Assembly: GCA_027621295.1 (NCBI GenBank)
Contig: JAQCBR010000010.1
Location: forward strand, 1-56,147
Source of the DNA: Planctomycetota bacterium
Lineage (GTDB): Bacteria > Planctomycetota > UBA1135 > UBA2386
Length of the DNA stretch: 56,147 bases
Direction of reading: 5' to 3'
Shown: one piece after another, positions 1 to 9,332 of the stretch
How the letters are laid out: each line of letters begins with the position of its first letter
How positions within the stretch are numbered: the stretch's first letter is position 1
Program-made: the position numbers and the translations under genes
The notes under the pieces: model-generated
What the model saw: the letters and a program-made list of their open reading frames with translations, nothing else
What the model was told of the DNA's origin: nothing
The model's database searches: none

Positions 1-1156
1 CCGCCTCGCTGGACGCGAACGCGGGCGCCCGCCCCATCGTCAGGATCGCGAGGACGAACGCGGCGAGCCCGCCGACGCGCACACCCTGCGGCAGCAGGAC
101 CAGCGCAGCGGCGAGTCCCGGGAGCGCGAGATACAGGTAGCGGTCCGCGGCCGCGATCGAAGTCGCGGGCACGGCCGTGTTGAACGGGAGCAGCGCGAGA
201 CCGAACCACAGCAGACCCGCGGCGGGAGCGGCGCGACGACGCCACCCGAACACGGCCAGCGTGACCGCGAAGCCGACGATCAGGAGCGACGGCAGGAACG
301 CTTCGCGGAACGCCTCGAGCGTCTCGACCTCGGGGTAGAGGATGTTCAGCCCGACGGGCCAGATCGCGGTCGACAGGTAGTGCGCGAGCGCCCCGGGCAC
401 CTGGAGGAGCCGCTCCCAGAGACTCGACGCCCCGGCCATCGTCCCGGCGGCCGCAGCGACGCTGACGTGGTGGATCGTGCCGAGTCCGACCGGGACCGCG
501 AGCGCGAGCCACGCGGTGCGCAGCACGCCCGGGACCACGCCCCCCGCCGCGCGCGCGAACCCGTACACCGGCACGGCCAGGAGCGGGAGCACGAGGGCGG
601 TCCCCTTCGCGTAGATCGCGAGGAGTGCGAGGAGCGCGAGCTTGCCAACGGTTCCGCGGACCTCACCCCGGATCGTCCGCAGGAACAGCGACAGGGCGAG
701 GATCGAGAACAGCGCCGACAGCAGGTCCTTGCGCCCCGCGACCCAGAGCACCGACTCGCAGGCGGCCGGGTGGAGCGCGAACACCAGCGCACCGACGGTC
801 GCGCCGATCCGCCCGAGCCCGAACCGGGCGAGCAGCCGGGCCAGCGCACAAGCGACGATCACGTGGAGCAGCAGCGAGTGCAGGTGCGGGCCGAACGGCC
901 GGTCACCGAACACCGCCCGGTCGAGCGCGAGCGACACGTGCGCGACCGGCAGGTACGCGTCGGCCACGGTCCGCGTCGGGTCGAAGAGCCCCGCGAAGCC
1001 CACCGCTGCGAGCTCCGAGCCCGGGCCGAAGAGGCGCGGGTCATCGAAGTTCAGGAAGTCGGCCCGCAGCACCGCGGGCAGGAAGACCACGAAGCAGGCG
1101 AGAGCGATCCACAGGAACTCGCGCCGTCCGGGCAGGTCGTCAGGGACTCGGGTCAT
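1..1156 (-). CDS. Polytopic TMTC/ArnT-like membrane protein, C-terminus cut by window edge
   Basis: Translating the minus strand from an ATG at 1154-1156 gives 385 codons open to the left edge. The product is strongly hydrophobic, with many predicted membrane helices. Residues 37-40 read FDDP and residues 129-147 carry HPAACESVLWVAGRKDLLS, the ESVxWVxxRKDxLS signature of bacterial TMTC-like/ArnT-like proteins. Later come AKGTALVLP and ADRYLYLALPG, which match the usual K-P and ERYLYLP landmarks of that family. Family members are inner-membrane, often TPR-tailed proteins related to O-mannosyltransferases; their substrates are mostly unknown. Any TPR tail would lie outside the window. The gene is divergent from the DUF481 gene at 1284. 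The family call is firm; the reaction is not known. Confidence 0.82.
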   Translation of the reverse strand, partial: MTRVPDDLPGRREFLWIALACFVVFLPAVLRADFLNFDDPRLFGPGSELAAVGFAGLFDPTRTVADAYLPVAHVSLALDRAVFGDRPFGPHLHSLLLHVIVACALARLLARFGLGRIGATVGALVFALHPAACESVLWVAGRKDLLSALFSILALSLFLRTIRGEVRGTVGKLALLALLAIYAKGTALVLPLLAVPVYGFARAAGGVVPGVLRTAWLALAVPVGLGTIHHVSVAAAAGTMAGASSLWERLLQVPGALAHYLSTAIWPVGLNILYPEVETLEAFREAFLPSLLIVGFAVTLAVFGWRRRAAPAAGLLWFGLALLPFNTAVPATSIAAADRYLYLALPGLAAALVLLPQGVRVGGLAAFVLAILTMGRAPAFASSEA

Positions 1157-1283
1157 GCGCCACGGTGTGCGGATTTCGATTGACGGAACGTCGGAATCCG
1201 GGTCTCGATACCGCCCGTCTTTACCGCAGGCCGAGCCCGGATTCCCAGGTCGGCCTCTCGATCCCCCCGCACGAGAACGAGAC
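1157..1283. promoter_or_regulatory. Divergent intergenic region between the TMTC-like and DUF481 genes
   Basis: These 127 bases must hold the promoters of both divergent genes. A TTGACG (1180-1185) and a GATACCGC around 1207-1214 are the only sigma70-like boxes I can see on the plus strand, but they lie 23 bases apart, which is too far for a standard promoter. The assignment is weak. Confidence 0.25.
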
Positions 1284-2321
1284 ATGCCTTCCCTGTTCCG
1301 CGCTTCGACGCTGCTCCTGCTCCTGTCCGGCGTCGCGACGGCCCAGACCAACCCGGGCACGATCGTGCTCAAGAGCGGCGACCGGATCACCGGCTCCGTG
1401 CTGTCGATCGCCGACGGCAAGGCGACGATCGACACGGCTGCCGCCGGCAAGATCCAGATCGGCGCCAGCGAGATCGCGTCGATCGAAGGCGACAAGGCCA
1501 TCCACCTGGCGACCGGGGACGGCGAGCGGCTCGAGGGCCGCATCGCCGGACTCGAGGACGGCAACCTCCGCATCGAGACCGCGTCCGGGGCGCGCACGAT
1601 CGCGCTGGGCGACCTCGTGTCGTTCCGGCCGCCGATCGAGTGGACCGGCAACGTCGCGCTCGGCGGAGTGCTGTCCGCGGGCAACACCGAGCGCCGCGCC
1701 GCGAACGCGCAGACCCAGGTCGTGCGCCGCACCGACGACAACCGTCTCACCGGGCGCGCGACCTGGGACTACGGCGAGCAGCAGACCCGCGACTCCGCCG
1801 GCGTCCTCGGCGACTGGGAGCTCGCGCAGCGCCGCACGTTCGGCAGCCTGAAGTTCGACCACTTCCTGGAGGGCAGCCTCTACGCGTGGTCGCAGGGCAC
1901 CGCCGAGAACGACCGGCTCTCGAACCTCAAGCTCCGCACCACCGCGGGTGCGGGCGCCGGCTACATGCTGATCGACGAGACCGACCTGATGCTCCAGGGC
2001 GAGGCCGGGATCAGCTACGTCGACGAGGACCGGAGCTACGCGGGCCCGGGCAACAACAGCTACTCGACCGCGGCCCGCCTCGCGCTGTCGCTGCGCTGGG
2101 ACCTGACGCCGGACACCCAGGTCCTGCAGGACGCGGAGTTCTATCCGAACGTCGAGACGCTCTACGACACATACTTCCGCGTCGACACCCGGATGCGGAC
2201 CTCGCTGACCGACCAGATGTTCGCCCAACTCCAGTACATCGTCGACTACGACAACACGCCGTCCCCCGGCAACGAGCGGGCCGACCACCGCCTGATCGTC
2301 TCGCTGGGTTGGGGCTTCTGA
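1284..2321 (+). CDS. DUF481 outer-membrane beta-barrel protein
   Basis: 345 aa. The ATG at 1284 is chosen because it opens a clear signal peptide (MPSLFRASTLLLLLSGVATA, then Q); the frame is open much further upstream, but that sequence is unlike a protein. Residues about 24-60 and 65-105 look like two small SH3/LSm-like barrel repeats (VLKSGDRITGSV, then GERLEGRI). From about residue 120 the sequence is alternating amphipathic strands with the GNTERRAANAQ landmark of DUF481 (the putative salt-induced outer-membrane protein family), ending in SLGWGF with a C-terminal aromatic as in barrel proteins. Predicted to sit in the outer membrane; the function of the family is not established. The UDG gene follows after 43 nt. 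Confidence 0.8.
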   Translation: MPSLFRASTLLLLLSGVATAQTNPGTIVLKSGDRITGSVLSIADGKATIDTAAAGKIQIGASEIASIEGDKAIHLATGDGERLEGRIAGLEDGNLRIETASGARTIALGDLVSFRPPIEWTGNVALGGVLSAGNTERRAANAQTQVVRRTDDNRLTGRATWDYGEQQTRDSAGVLGDWELAQRRTFGSLKFDHFLEGSLYAWSQGTAENDRLSNLKLRTTAGAGAGYMLIDETDLMLQGEAGISYVDEDRSYAGPGNNSYSTAARLALSLRWDLTPDTQVLQDAEFYPNVETLYDTYFRVDTRMRTSLTDQMFAQLQYIVDYDNTPSPGNERADHRLIVSLGWGF

Positions 2322-2364
2322 CCGGATCGCGGCAAGTCCCTGTCGCCACGATCATCCCGACGGA

Positions 2365-3195
2365 ATGGACCTCCGCGCCTCCATCCGAGCCTGGATCCGG
2401 CACGCCGACGACGCGTACGGCGGTGACCTGCCGGTCCAGGCCGCCGGCGCGATCGCGGTCCCGGCCCGGACCGAGCCGCAGGAGCGGGCTTCCGAGCCCC
2501 GGGGGCAGGCCGCTCCCTCCGTCGCCGCGGACCCCGGAGCCGCGGCCCGGGTTGCACCGGAGCCGCTGACGGTCACCCCTCCCGAGGTCGACCTCGACCG
2601 CCTCGACCTCCCCGAGGACCTCGACTCGCTCCACCGGCTCGTCACAACTTGCCGCAAGTGCAAGCTTTGTGATCATCGGACCCAGACGGTCTTCGGCGAG
2701 GGCGCGGGCGACGCACGGGTGCTCTTCGTCGGCGAGGCGCCCGGAGCCCGGGAGGACGAACTGGGGCGGCCCTTCGTCGGCCCGGCCGGGCGGCTCCTGA
2801 CCCGGATCATCGAGAACGCGATGGGGCTCCGCCGCGACGAGGTCTACATCGCGAACGTCAACAAGTGCCGCCCCCCGGGCAACCGCAACCCGGAGCCGGA
2901 CGAGGTCGCCGCCTGCCTCCCGTTCCTGCACGCGCAGATCCGGGCGGTGGAACCGGAGGTGATCGTCGTGCTCGGCCGCGTCGCCGCCCACAGCCTCCTC
3001 GGCACGCACCAGTCGATGGGCCAGCTGCGGGGCCGAGAGCTCGACCTGCACGGCATCCCGGTCGTCCCCACCTGGCACCCGGCCTACCTGCTCCGCAACG
3101 AGGCTGCCAAGGCCGACACCTGGGAGGACATCAAGCGGGTCAACCGGCTGCTCGGTCGACCCGAAGTGCCCCCCCGCGCGCGCCCGAGATCCTGA
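2365..3195 (+). CDS. Family-4 uracil-DNA glycosylase (Fe-S cluster type)
   Basis: 276 aa. Removes uracil from DNA in the cytoplasm to start base-excision repair. Visible landmarks: GEAPG at 123-127, which is uracil-DNA glycosylase motif 1; FVGPAGRLL at about 137-145; and TWHPAYLLR near 240, the motif 2 His region. Cysteines 96, 99 and 102 (CRKCKLC) with 168 and 184 (C-x15-C) supply the four 4Fe-4S ligands typical of family 4, with one spare. An N-terminal extension of about 75 Ala/Pro-rich residues precedes the catalytic domain and looks disordered; a later start cannot be excluded, but no good internal ATG exists before the domain. The gene probably shares a transcript with the upstream DUF481 gene and is followed by a hairpin at 3227. 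Confidence 0.9.
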   Translation: MDLRASIRAWIRHADDAYGGDLPVQAAGAIAVPARTEPQERASEPRGQAAPSVAADPGAAARVAPEPLTVTPPEVDLDRLDLPEDLDSLHRLVTTCRKCKLCDHRTQTVFGEGAGDARVLFVGEAPGAREDELGRPFVGPAGRLLTRIIENAMGLRRDEVYIANVNKCRPPGNRNPEPDEVAACLPFLHAQIRAVEPEVIVVLGRVAAHSLLGTHQSMGQLRGRELDLHGIPVVPTWHPAYLLRNEAAKADTWEDIKRVNRLLGRPEVPPRARPRS

Positions 3196-3226
3196 GCCGG
3201 ACCGGCGAGCCCGAGCGGGTCCTCCC

Positions 3227-3254
3227 CCCGGCCCGAACGGGGGTTCGGCCCGGG
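3227..3254 (+). terminator. Terminator-like hairpin after the UDG gene
   Basis: Arms CCCGG-C-CCGAAC (3227-3238) and GTTCGG-C-CCGGG (3243-3254) pair over 11 bp with one 1x1 mismatch and a GGGG loop. It lies 31 nt after the stop codon, with a short T-rich stretch (TTTCTT) about 12 nt further on. Confidence 0.55.
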
Positions 3255-3275
3255 CAGCGAAGCCGTTTCTTCGCC

Positions 3276-3304
3276 TTGACCCTGCCGGAACACCCCGCTA
3301 CCGT
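3276..3304 (+). promoter_or_regulatory. Possible sigma70-type promoter for the first secretin-like gene
   Basis: TTGACC (3276-3281) and TACCGT (3299-3304) are separated by exactly 17 bases, 127 nt before the ATG at 3431. The -35 box is good and the -10 box is poor. This is the best promoter match seen in the window, but it is read by eye only. Confidence 0.35.
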
Positions 3305-3430
3305 CCGGCCCGCGATTCCCCGGGAACTCCCCGTGGGGCGCCTTTCCGTGGTCTGTCACCCCTCCGACCCCGATCGCCACGCACTCCTGATCCCTCGCTT
3401 CAGGACTCAGCATTCGCTCCAGGACACAGC

Positions 3431-6034
3431 ATGAAGATGGTCCATCCGATCCTGTTCCGCGGTCTGGCTCTCTCGACCGCCACCCTGCTGCTCCCCTCTG
3501 TCGGAGTGGGAGTCCGCGGCGCGGCCGAAGCCGGTTCGATCTCGACGGCGGTGGCTGCGGTCGCCGGTCTTCAGGGTGAACAGGACCTGCAGAAGGTCGC
3601 CGATCAGCGTCGTCAGTTCCTGATCGAGGACGGCCTGAAGAAGGCGCGTCGCGCGGTCGAACTGAAGCTCTACAAGGACGCGCTCCGCGAGTCGGGTCAG
3701 GTCCTCGAGCTCGACGACAAGAACCAGGAAGCGCGCGAGATCATGCTCGCGTCGATGGAGGTCCTCGGCGACGAGACCGCACGCATTGCGCGCTCCTTCG
3801 ACGACAAGGTGCTGCAGGCGCGCATCGCGCTCGAGCGCGACCAGTTCCGCGCCCGCCAGCTCTCGCAGCAGGCCGACGCCGAACTCGGCCTCGGTCGCTA
3901 CGGCGACTCGATCGACAACTACCAGCGCGCGCTGCTGATCCTGGACTACAACCCGTTCTCGACGCCGGGGTCGGCGCTCGAGCGCGAGATCTCCGCCAAG
4001 CTCGACCGTGCGCGCCAGGCGCAGGCGATGGCGATGCAGACCGAGGTCGAGGCCGAGAAGGCCCGTTCGGCCGCTCAGCTCGAGGAAGCCGAGCGCCGCA
4101 AGCGCGTCGAGCGCCAGCAGCGGGTCGCCCGCCTGATGGTCCAGGCCAACCGCGACTTCCAGCTCGGCCACTACCGCCAGGCGATCCAGGCGCTCGACCA
4201 GGCGATCGCCCTGGACCCCGAGAACGCCGACGCGCTCGCGCTCCACGACCTGGCGAGCCGCGCGCACCACGAGAACAAGATCGAAGTCGCCCGCCAGCGC
4301 TGGAAGCAGCAGTGGACCGAGGCGATGGACGACATCAACCACTCGCTGCTGCCGCAGACGGAGTCGATCGTCTTCGACCTCGAGCGCTGGGCCGAAGTCA
4401 GCCAGCGGAAGCCGCTGCAGTTCACCCCCGCCGAGTCGCTCGACAACGCCGAGGACCGCGCGGTCCGCGAAGCGGTCGAGAACACGGTCATCCCGCACGA
4501 CTTCTCGGACGCGGGCATCGATGACTGGGCCAAGTACTACGCGAACGCCGCGGGCGTGAACTTCGTGGTCACGGGTTCGGCCCGCGAACTGGACGAGTCG
4601 GCGACCCGCCTCGTCGAGTTCCACCTCGGCCCCCGCTCGATCGCCCAGGCGCTCGACGTCATCACCGCCCAGACCGGCGTGAAGTGGACGGTCCGCAACG
4701 GCGTCGTCGAACTCGTCTCGACCGAGACGATGACCGGCACCACCTACCTCGTCCCCTACGAGGTCCGCGACATCGTCCAGGGCGTCAAGAACCAGCCCGG
4801 CCCGAAGCTGAAGCTCTCGGTCCCCGGCGAGGACGACCTCGGCGCCTTCGGCTTCGACGACGAGGAGCCGGCTCCGACGGTGGTCGAAGAAGGCCGCCTC
4901 CAGGACCTGATCCGCGAGAACATCGCGGTCGACGCCTGGGACGGTGAGCCGGGCACGATGAGCTACAACTCGGGCGTTCTGCTGGTTCGCCACACCGCCG
5001 AGGTCCACGCGCAGATCGAGAAGCTGCTGCACGACCTCCGCCGCGCGGTCGGCATCCAGATCGACGTCGAAGCGCGCTTCCTGCGCGTCGAGGACAGCTT
5101 CCTCGAGGACGTCGGCGTCGACTTCCGCGGCCTGGGCGACCAGTCGTCGGAAGGCGTCCCGGGACGCGGCCTCGAGGGCAACAACCGCTCGAACCTCCGC
5201 TTCGACGACTTCGGCCGTCCGGAAGAGATCAACTCGGCCTCGCCGGGCGAGATCGGCTCCGGCACCGAGCCGGGCGTCTTCTTCGACGACGGTGGTGACG
5301 GCGACCTGATGGGTCGGACCGAGAACCTCTATGACCGCGTCCTCGGCGGCGGCCCGGACGGTCTCGACAACTCGGGCGGCCTCTCCCTCCAGTACGCCTA
5401 CCTGGACGACGTCGAGCTCGAGGTCATCCTCCGCGCCGTCCAGAAGAACGAGCGCAGCGAAGAGATCGTCGCGCCCCGCCTGCTGGTCTACAACAACTCG
5501 CGCGCCCACATGCAGGCGCTGCGCCACACGTCCTACATCCGCGACTTCGACGTCGAAATCGCGCAGGCCGCCGCGGTCGCGAACCCGGTCGTCGACGTGG
5601 TCCGTGACGGCGTCGTCCTCGACGTCCGCCCGGTCGTCTCCGCGGACCGTCGCTACATCACGATGGAACTGCGTCCGACCGTGATGGCGCTGCAGTTCCC
5701 GATCCCGACGTTCACGACGACGCTCGGTGCGGGTCAGCCGGTCTCGATCCAGACCCCGAACGTCACGCTGCAGAGCGTGCGGACGACGGTCACGATGCCG
5801 GACGGCGGCTCGATCCTGCTCGGCGGCATGAAGCTGGCGGAGCGCCAGAACATGGTCTCGGGCATCCCGCTGCTGAAGGACCTGCCGATCCTGAGCTTCC
5901 TGTTCAGCCGGAAGGGCACCTACACGCTGAACCGGAAGATCATCATCCTGATCAAGGCGCGCATCGTGCTCGGCGAAGAGTTCGAGCCGATGATGATCCC
6001 GGACGACTACGACACGCTGCTGACGAACCGCTGA
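3431..6034 (+). CDS. TPR/coiled-coil secretin-like outer-membrane protein (copy 1)
   Basis: 867 aa with a hydrophobic signal segment at 1-32; an AGGA Shine-Dalgarno lies 6 nt before the ATG. TPR-like helices occur at about 80-110, 150-178 and 238-268, separated by a charged Glu/Arg-rich coiled coil (about 195-233). Residues about 378-428 resemble an STN/N0 secretin domain (RSIAQALDVITAQTGVKW). From about 540 to 850 the protein follows the secretin core (type II/III secretion PF00263-like): VDVEARFLRVEDSFLEDVGV, LDVRPVVSADRRYITMEL, then MPDGGSILLGGMKLAERQ and PLLKDLPILSFLF. Secretins form multimeric outer-membrane channels. The long TPR N-terminus is not that of PilQ or GspD. It is a paralog of the protein at 13865 and starts a co-oriented block with TPR and ExbB/ExbD genes. 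The substrate is unknown. Confidence 0.85.
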   Translation: MKMVHPILFRGLALSTATLLLPSVGVGVRGAAEAGSISTAVAAVAGLQGEQDLQKVADQRRQFLIEDGLKKARRAVELKLYKDALRESGQVLELDDKNQEAREIMLASMEVLGDETARIARSFDDKVLQARIALERDQFRARQLSQQADAELGLGRYGDSIDNYQRALLILDYNPFSTPGSALEREISAKLDRARQAQAMAMQTEVEAEKARSAAQLEEAERRKRVERQQRVARLMVQANRDFQLGHYRQAIQALDQAIALDPENADALALHDLASRAHHENKIEVARQRWKQQWTEAMDDINHSLLPQTESIVFDLERWAEVSQRKPLQFTPAESLDNAEDRAVREAVENTVIPHDFSDAGIDDWAKYYANAAGVNFVVTGSARELDESATRLVEFHLGPRSIAQALDVITAQTGVKWTVRNGVVELVSTETMTGTTYLVPYEVRDIVQGVKNQPGPKLKLSVPGEDDLGAFGFDDEEPAPTVVEEGRLQDLIRENIAVDAWDGEPGTMSYNSGVLLVRHTAEVHAQIEKLLHDLRRAVGIQIDVEARFLRVEDSFLEDVGVDFRGLGDQSSEGVPGRGLEGNNRSNLRFDDFGRPEEINSASPGEIGSGTEPGVFFDDGGDGDLMGRTENLYDRVLGGGPDGLDNSGGLSLQYAYLDDVELEVILRAVQKNERSEEIVAPRLLVYNNSRAHMQALRHTSYIRDFDVEIAQAAAVANPVVDVVRDGVVLDVRPVVSADRRYITMELRPTVMALQFPIPTFTTTLGAGQPVSIQTPNVTLQSVRTTVTMPDGGSILLGGMKLAERQNMVSGIPLLKDLPILSFLFSRKGTYTLNRKIIILIKARIVLGEEFEPMMIPDDYDTLLTNR

Positions 6035-6051
6035 TTCGTCCGCGCGCGATC

Positions 6052-6078
6052 GAGCCGAGCACGGGTGACGCTCGGCTC
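6052..6078 (+). terminator. Hairpin 1 after secretin-like gene 1
   Basis: Perfect 9-bp arms GAGCCGAGC (6052-6060) and GCTCGGCTC (6070-6078) with a 9-nt loop, 17 nt after the stop codon. No U-tract follows, so it may act as a Rho-assisted terminator or a 3' stabiliser. Confidence 0.5.
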
Positions 6079-6086
6079 CCCCACCA

Positions 6087-6123
6087 CGAAGCCTGTGTTC
6101 CGGAGACCGGAGCGCAGGCTTCG
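6087..6123 (+). terminator. Hairpin 2: 17-bp stem with AGA triloop
   Basis: Arms 6087-6103 and 6107-6123 pair along 17 consecutive positions with two G-U wobbles (CGAAGCCTG with CAGGCTTCG outside, TCCGG with CCGGA inside) around an AGA loop. Only 8 nt separate it from hairpin 1. This is the longest stem in the window. It has no U-tract. Confidence 0.5.
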
Positions 6124-6372
6124 GGCGTTACGGGCTCTGACAAGGGCATCCGCCGTGCACCGCATCGGGATGGTCGACGCGGCGCCACGGCGCGCGCGCG
6201 TCCGATGACCACACCGAGCCGCTGCGCGGCTTGGATCCCACTGAACTCGTCGATATGCTCCGCCGTTCCCCCGCGCGGCCTCGGTAACCCCTCCCGTGGC
6301 TTTGCGTTCCACGATCCGTGCAGCGCCACGGACGGTCCGATCCTTCGGTCCCACCCCTTCGAACGGTCGACG

Positions 6373-9246
6373 ATGAGCAGAAGGACTGCGTGCCGTGTTC
6401 TCAGCGGCTTCCTCCTCACTGGACTGGTTCCGCTCGCCGCGCAGGAGACCCGGGTTGCCCGGGACGCTGCGTTCGTGCGCAAGCTGGCCACGAGCCTGAA
6501 CTTCACGTCCCTTGCGAAGTCGGAGGTCGAACGCCTTCAGGCGGTCCACAAGGACAGCGCCGACTTCAAGGAGATCTTCCAGCTCGGGATCGAGATCAGC
6601 CTGATCGGCGCGCGCTCGCACCCGAATCGCGAGGAGCGGCGCACGCTGTTCAAGGACGCCCTCCAGCAGAGCAGCGAGTTCATCGAGCGCTACTCGGACG
6701 AGCCGGTCGCGGACCGCGCGCGCCGGACGATGATCGAGGCGTGCTACGAGTACGGCGCCTACCTGCTCGACGAGATCACGCTCGCGCGTGACGAAGCCCC
6801 GGAGACGGTTGCCGAACTCGAGGAGCAGGCGAGCGACGTCTACAAGGACGGCATCGCCGCGTGCCAGAAGGTGATGGACGGGATCGGCTCCCGCCGCCGC
6901 GAGAACGGCTCGGAGGCGCAGCGCGACTACTACATCACGTGGCTGTTCAAGGCGATGCTCGAGCGGGAAGCCGCGCGCGCCTCGACCCGCGACCGCGTGC
7001 CGCTGTCGCGCATCGCCCGCGACACGTTCGAGGAGTTCATCTTCGACGTCGGTGAAGGCACGCTGCTCGGCCTCCGCGGCTGGTTCGAGATGTCCCGCAT
7101 CGGCGAGGTCCTCGGCGACTACTCGACGGCGTTCGACGACTTCGAGCTGACGATCGAGAGCATCCACACCGCGCTCGACCAGGCCGCCGAACTCGGCCTG
7201 ACGCGCGACACGCAGGAGTACATCTTCAACCTCCTGCAGGAGACCTACGACAAGGCTGCGGAGTCGCTGTTCGAGCTCGGCGACTCGGAGAAGACCCTGG
7301 CCTTCGTCGAGACGTTCCGCGGCGACCTGAAGAAGTACGGCGAAGAGGGCCTCGAGCCCTTCGAGATCGCCCACCCCACGTTCGGCCACCCGGTCTTCCT
7401 CACCGAGGCGCGCGCGCTCTCGGAGACCGGCGAAGCCGACAAGGTCGCCGCCGCGCTGGCGATCGCGGAGAAGATCAACGCCGAGCACCCGAACGACATC
7501 ATCGGCGTCCGTGCGAAGGCGGTGCTCAAGGAGATCCTCGAGATCCCGAGCGGATCGGTCGTCACCGGCGCGCTGCTGTTCGAGGTCGCGAAGGGCGACT
7601 ACCAGGCCCGCGACTACGAGCGCGCGATCCGTGGTTTCAAGCGCGCCTACGGTGCGATGACCGACGACGAGAAGCGCGAGTTCGGTCTCGAGGCGTGGAC
7701 GTCGATGGCGAAGTGCTTCGGCCTGCAGCGCCGTCTGCTCGAAGCGTCGCTCGCCGCGAAGTACGGCCTGGACAAGTATCGTGATGGCGGCGACGACGCG
7801 CTCGTCACCGACGCGGGCGATGTCCTCGACCGTGCTTGGACGGGCTTCCTCCGCGACGCGACCGACAGCGACTACGCGGAGATCCGCGCGCTGAAGGACG
7901 ACGTCACGACGCTGCTCGCCGACGTCGGTGGTGCGGCGAGCGAGGCGAAGCTCCGCTGGCGCGACGGTGGCCGGCTCCTCGACGAGAAGAATTACGCCGA
8001 GGCCGCGCAGACCTTCGCCCAGGTCCCCGCAGAGACTCCTTACTACGAGCCGGCCCAGGCGCGCATCGTCGTCGCCTGGCAGCAGGCCGGCGACCACGCG
8101 AAGGCCCGCGCAGCGGTGAAGGCCTACCGGGACTTCATCAACTCGCCCGCGGGTCAGATCCCGGGCGATCGTCGCGACCTCGCCGACACCCGCGCCCAGG
8201 CGCTGGCCTCGGTCGTCTTCTACGACGGCTACATGGACTACCTCGAGGCCGTCGGCCGTGTCGGCGGCGCGCCGGACCCGACCCGCTTCACGCCGACGAT
8301 CACCAAGCTGCGCGCGTTCATCGACACGCACGGCGAGGCCGGCGCGGGCTACGTCCCGAACGCCTGGGACATCGTCGCACGCCTGCAGATCGAACTCGGT
8401 GACCTCGCGAAGTCCGAGGAGAGCTACCGCACGCTCCGCAATCTCGAGCCGAACAGCGTCCTCGTGCCGAACCTCGCGACCGCGGTGTTCAAGGCCTACT
8501 ACGACGCGCAGAAGGCGGTCGAGACGGAGTACGAGGCGCTGATCAAGCAGGGCGCCGACCAGGCGACCCTCGCTCCTGTGATCGAACGGCTCGCTGCGGC
8601 GCGCCGCCAGGCCGTCGCCAGCGGCGTCGACTACCTCGACAACGCCGGCAGCCGTCCGGACTACTCGGTGCTGTTCAGCACGCTGACGATCTCGTCCGAC
8701 GCGAAGGACTGGGCGACCGCCGAGCGGTTCGGCCGCAAGATCGTCGAGGTCTACGGCGAGTCCGAGGACCAGAAGGAGAACGTCGAGAAGTTCGTCACGG
8801 CCCGCCTCGGCGAAGCCCTGCTCCGCCAGCGCAAGTTCCGCGACGCGGTCGACATCCTGCAGACCGCAGCGGCCGCCAACCCGAACAACTACCCGGTCAA
8901 GCGCTACCTGAGCCTCGCCCAGGGTGGTTGGTTCGAGTTCAACAACCGCGGTGGCCTCGAAGAGGTCGCGGGCATGGACCAGCCGGCCGAGGCCTACCAG
9001 CGCCACTGGGAGGAGTACCGCAAGTATCTCCGCTCGCGCGGCGTCGAGGACTACTCGCTCGAGTGGTACCAGTTCAATTGTGAGTGCTTCATGTTCGCGA
9101 CCCGCGCCGCGCGCACGGACGCCGCCAAGGGGCGCCTCCGCGAGATCCACTTCAACCTCGCGAAGAGCGTCGACGAGTTCCAGGCGCTGCGCGCGCTCGG
9201 CCCGGCTGGGGAGGAGATCTACCAGCTGTTCCAGACGGTCCGCTGA
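6373..9246 (+). CDS. Large periplasmic TPR-repeat protein
   Basis: 957 aa from the ATG at 6373, chosen because it starts a signal peptide (MSRRTACRVLSGFLLTGLVP, ending LAAQ). The remainder is almost entirely helical, rich in Ala/Glu/Asp/Lys/Arg, with repeated TPR-type helix pairs, for example AEAAQTFAQVP, KSEESYRTLRNLEPNS and RDAVDILQTAAAANPNN. No catalytic motif or later membrane segment is visible. Predicted to be a periplasmic scaffold. It lies between secretin-like gene 1 and a second TPR gene, in the same direction as exbB and both exbD genes, which suggests it is a partner of that machine. The exact function is unknown; it resembles the large TPR proteins often found beside ExbB/ExbD genes. 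Confidence 0.75.
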   Translation: MSRRTACRVLSGFLLTGLVPLAAQETRVARDAAFVRKLATSLNFTSLAKSEVERLQAVHKDSADFKEIFQLGIEISLIGARSHPNREERRTLFKDALQQSSEFIERYSDEPVADRARRTMIEACYEYGAYLLDEITLARDEAPETVAELEEQASDVYKDGIAACQKVMDGIGSRRRENGSEAQRDYYITWLFKAMLEREAARASTRDRVPLSRIARDTFEEFIFDVGEGTLLGLRGWFEMSRIGEVLGDYSTAFDDFELTIESIHTALDQAAELGLTRDTQEYIFNLLQETYDKAAESLFELGDSEKTLAFVETFRGDLKKYGEEGLEPFEIAHPTFGHPVFLTEARALSETGEADKVAAALAIAEKINAEHPNDIIGVRAKAVLKEILEIPSGSVVTGALLFEVAKGDYQARDYERAIRGFKRAYGAMTDDEKREFGLEAWTSMAKCFGLQRRLLEASLAAKYGLDKYRDGGDDALVTDAGDVLDRAWTGFLRDATDSDYAEIRALKDDVTTLLADVGGAASEAKLRWRDGGRLLDEKNYAEAAQTFAQVPAETPYYEPAQARIVVAWQQAGDHAKARAAVKAYRDFINSPAGQIPGDRRDLADTRAQALASVVFYDGYMDYLEAVGRVGGAPDPTRFTPTITKLRAFIDTHGEAGAGYVPNAWDIVARLQIELGDLAKSEESYRTLRNLEPNSVLVPNLATAVFKAYYDAQKAVETEYEALIKQGADQATLAPVIERLAAARRQAVASGVDYLDNAGSRPDYSVLFSTLTISSDAKDWATAERFGRKIVEVYGESEDQKENVEKFVTARLGEALLRQRKFRDAVDILQTAAAANPNNYPVKRYLSLAQGGWFEFNNRGGLEEVAGMDQPAEAYQRHWEEYRKYLRSRGVEDYSLEWYQFNCECFMFATRAARTDAAKGRLREIHFNLAKSVDEFQALRALGPAGEEIYQLFQTVR

Positions 9247-9332
9247 GGCCGCCCGCGCGCGGTCGGGCGCCCCGTGCCTCCACCGCGCGCGCCGCGCCGA
9301 AGCTTCGTTCCCAAGAGCACACACACTGAGAC

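Larger units (their letters stand above)
6035..6372. other. 338-base intergenic region with two tandem hairpins
   Basis: No gene is seen. The first 90 bases hold two strong hairpins, listed separately. The remainder up to the ATG at 6373 is open in the gene's frame from 6205, but its translation is unlike a protein and lies before a clear signal peptide, so I treat it as a leader/promoter region. Confidence 0.6.

Noticed and set aside
380-1183. Plus-strand open frame at the left edge
   Set aside because: The opposite strand encodes a membrane protein with family signatures and no stop in the window.
3407-5527. Long minus-strand open frame opposite secretin-like gene 1
   Set aside because: It is the antisense shadow of a GC-rich gene: Arg/Asp/Val/Leu-rich, no domain, no ribosome site, while the plus strand encodes a clear secretin.
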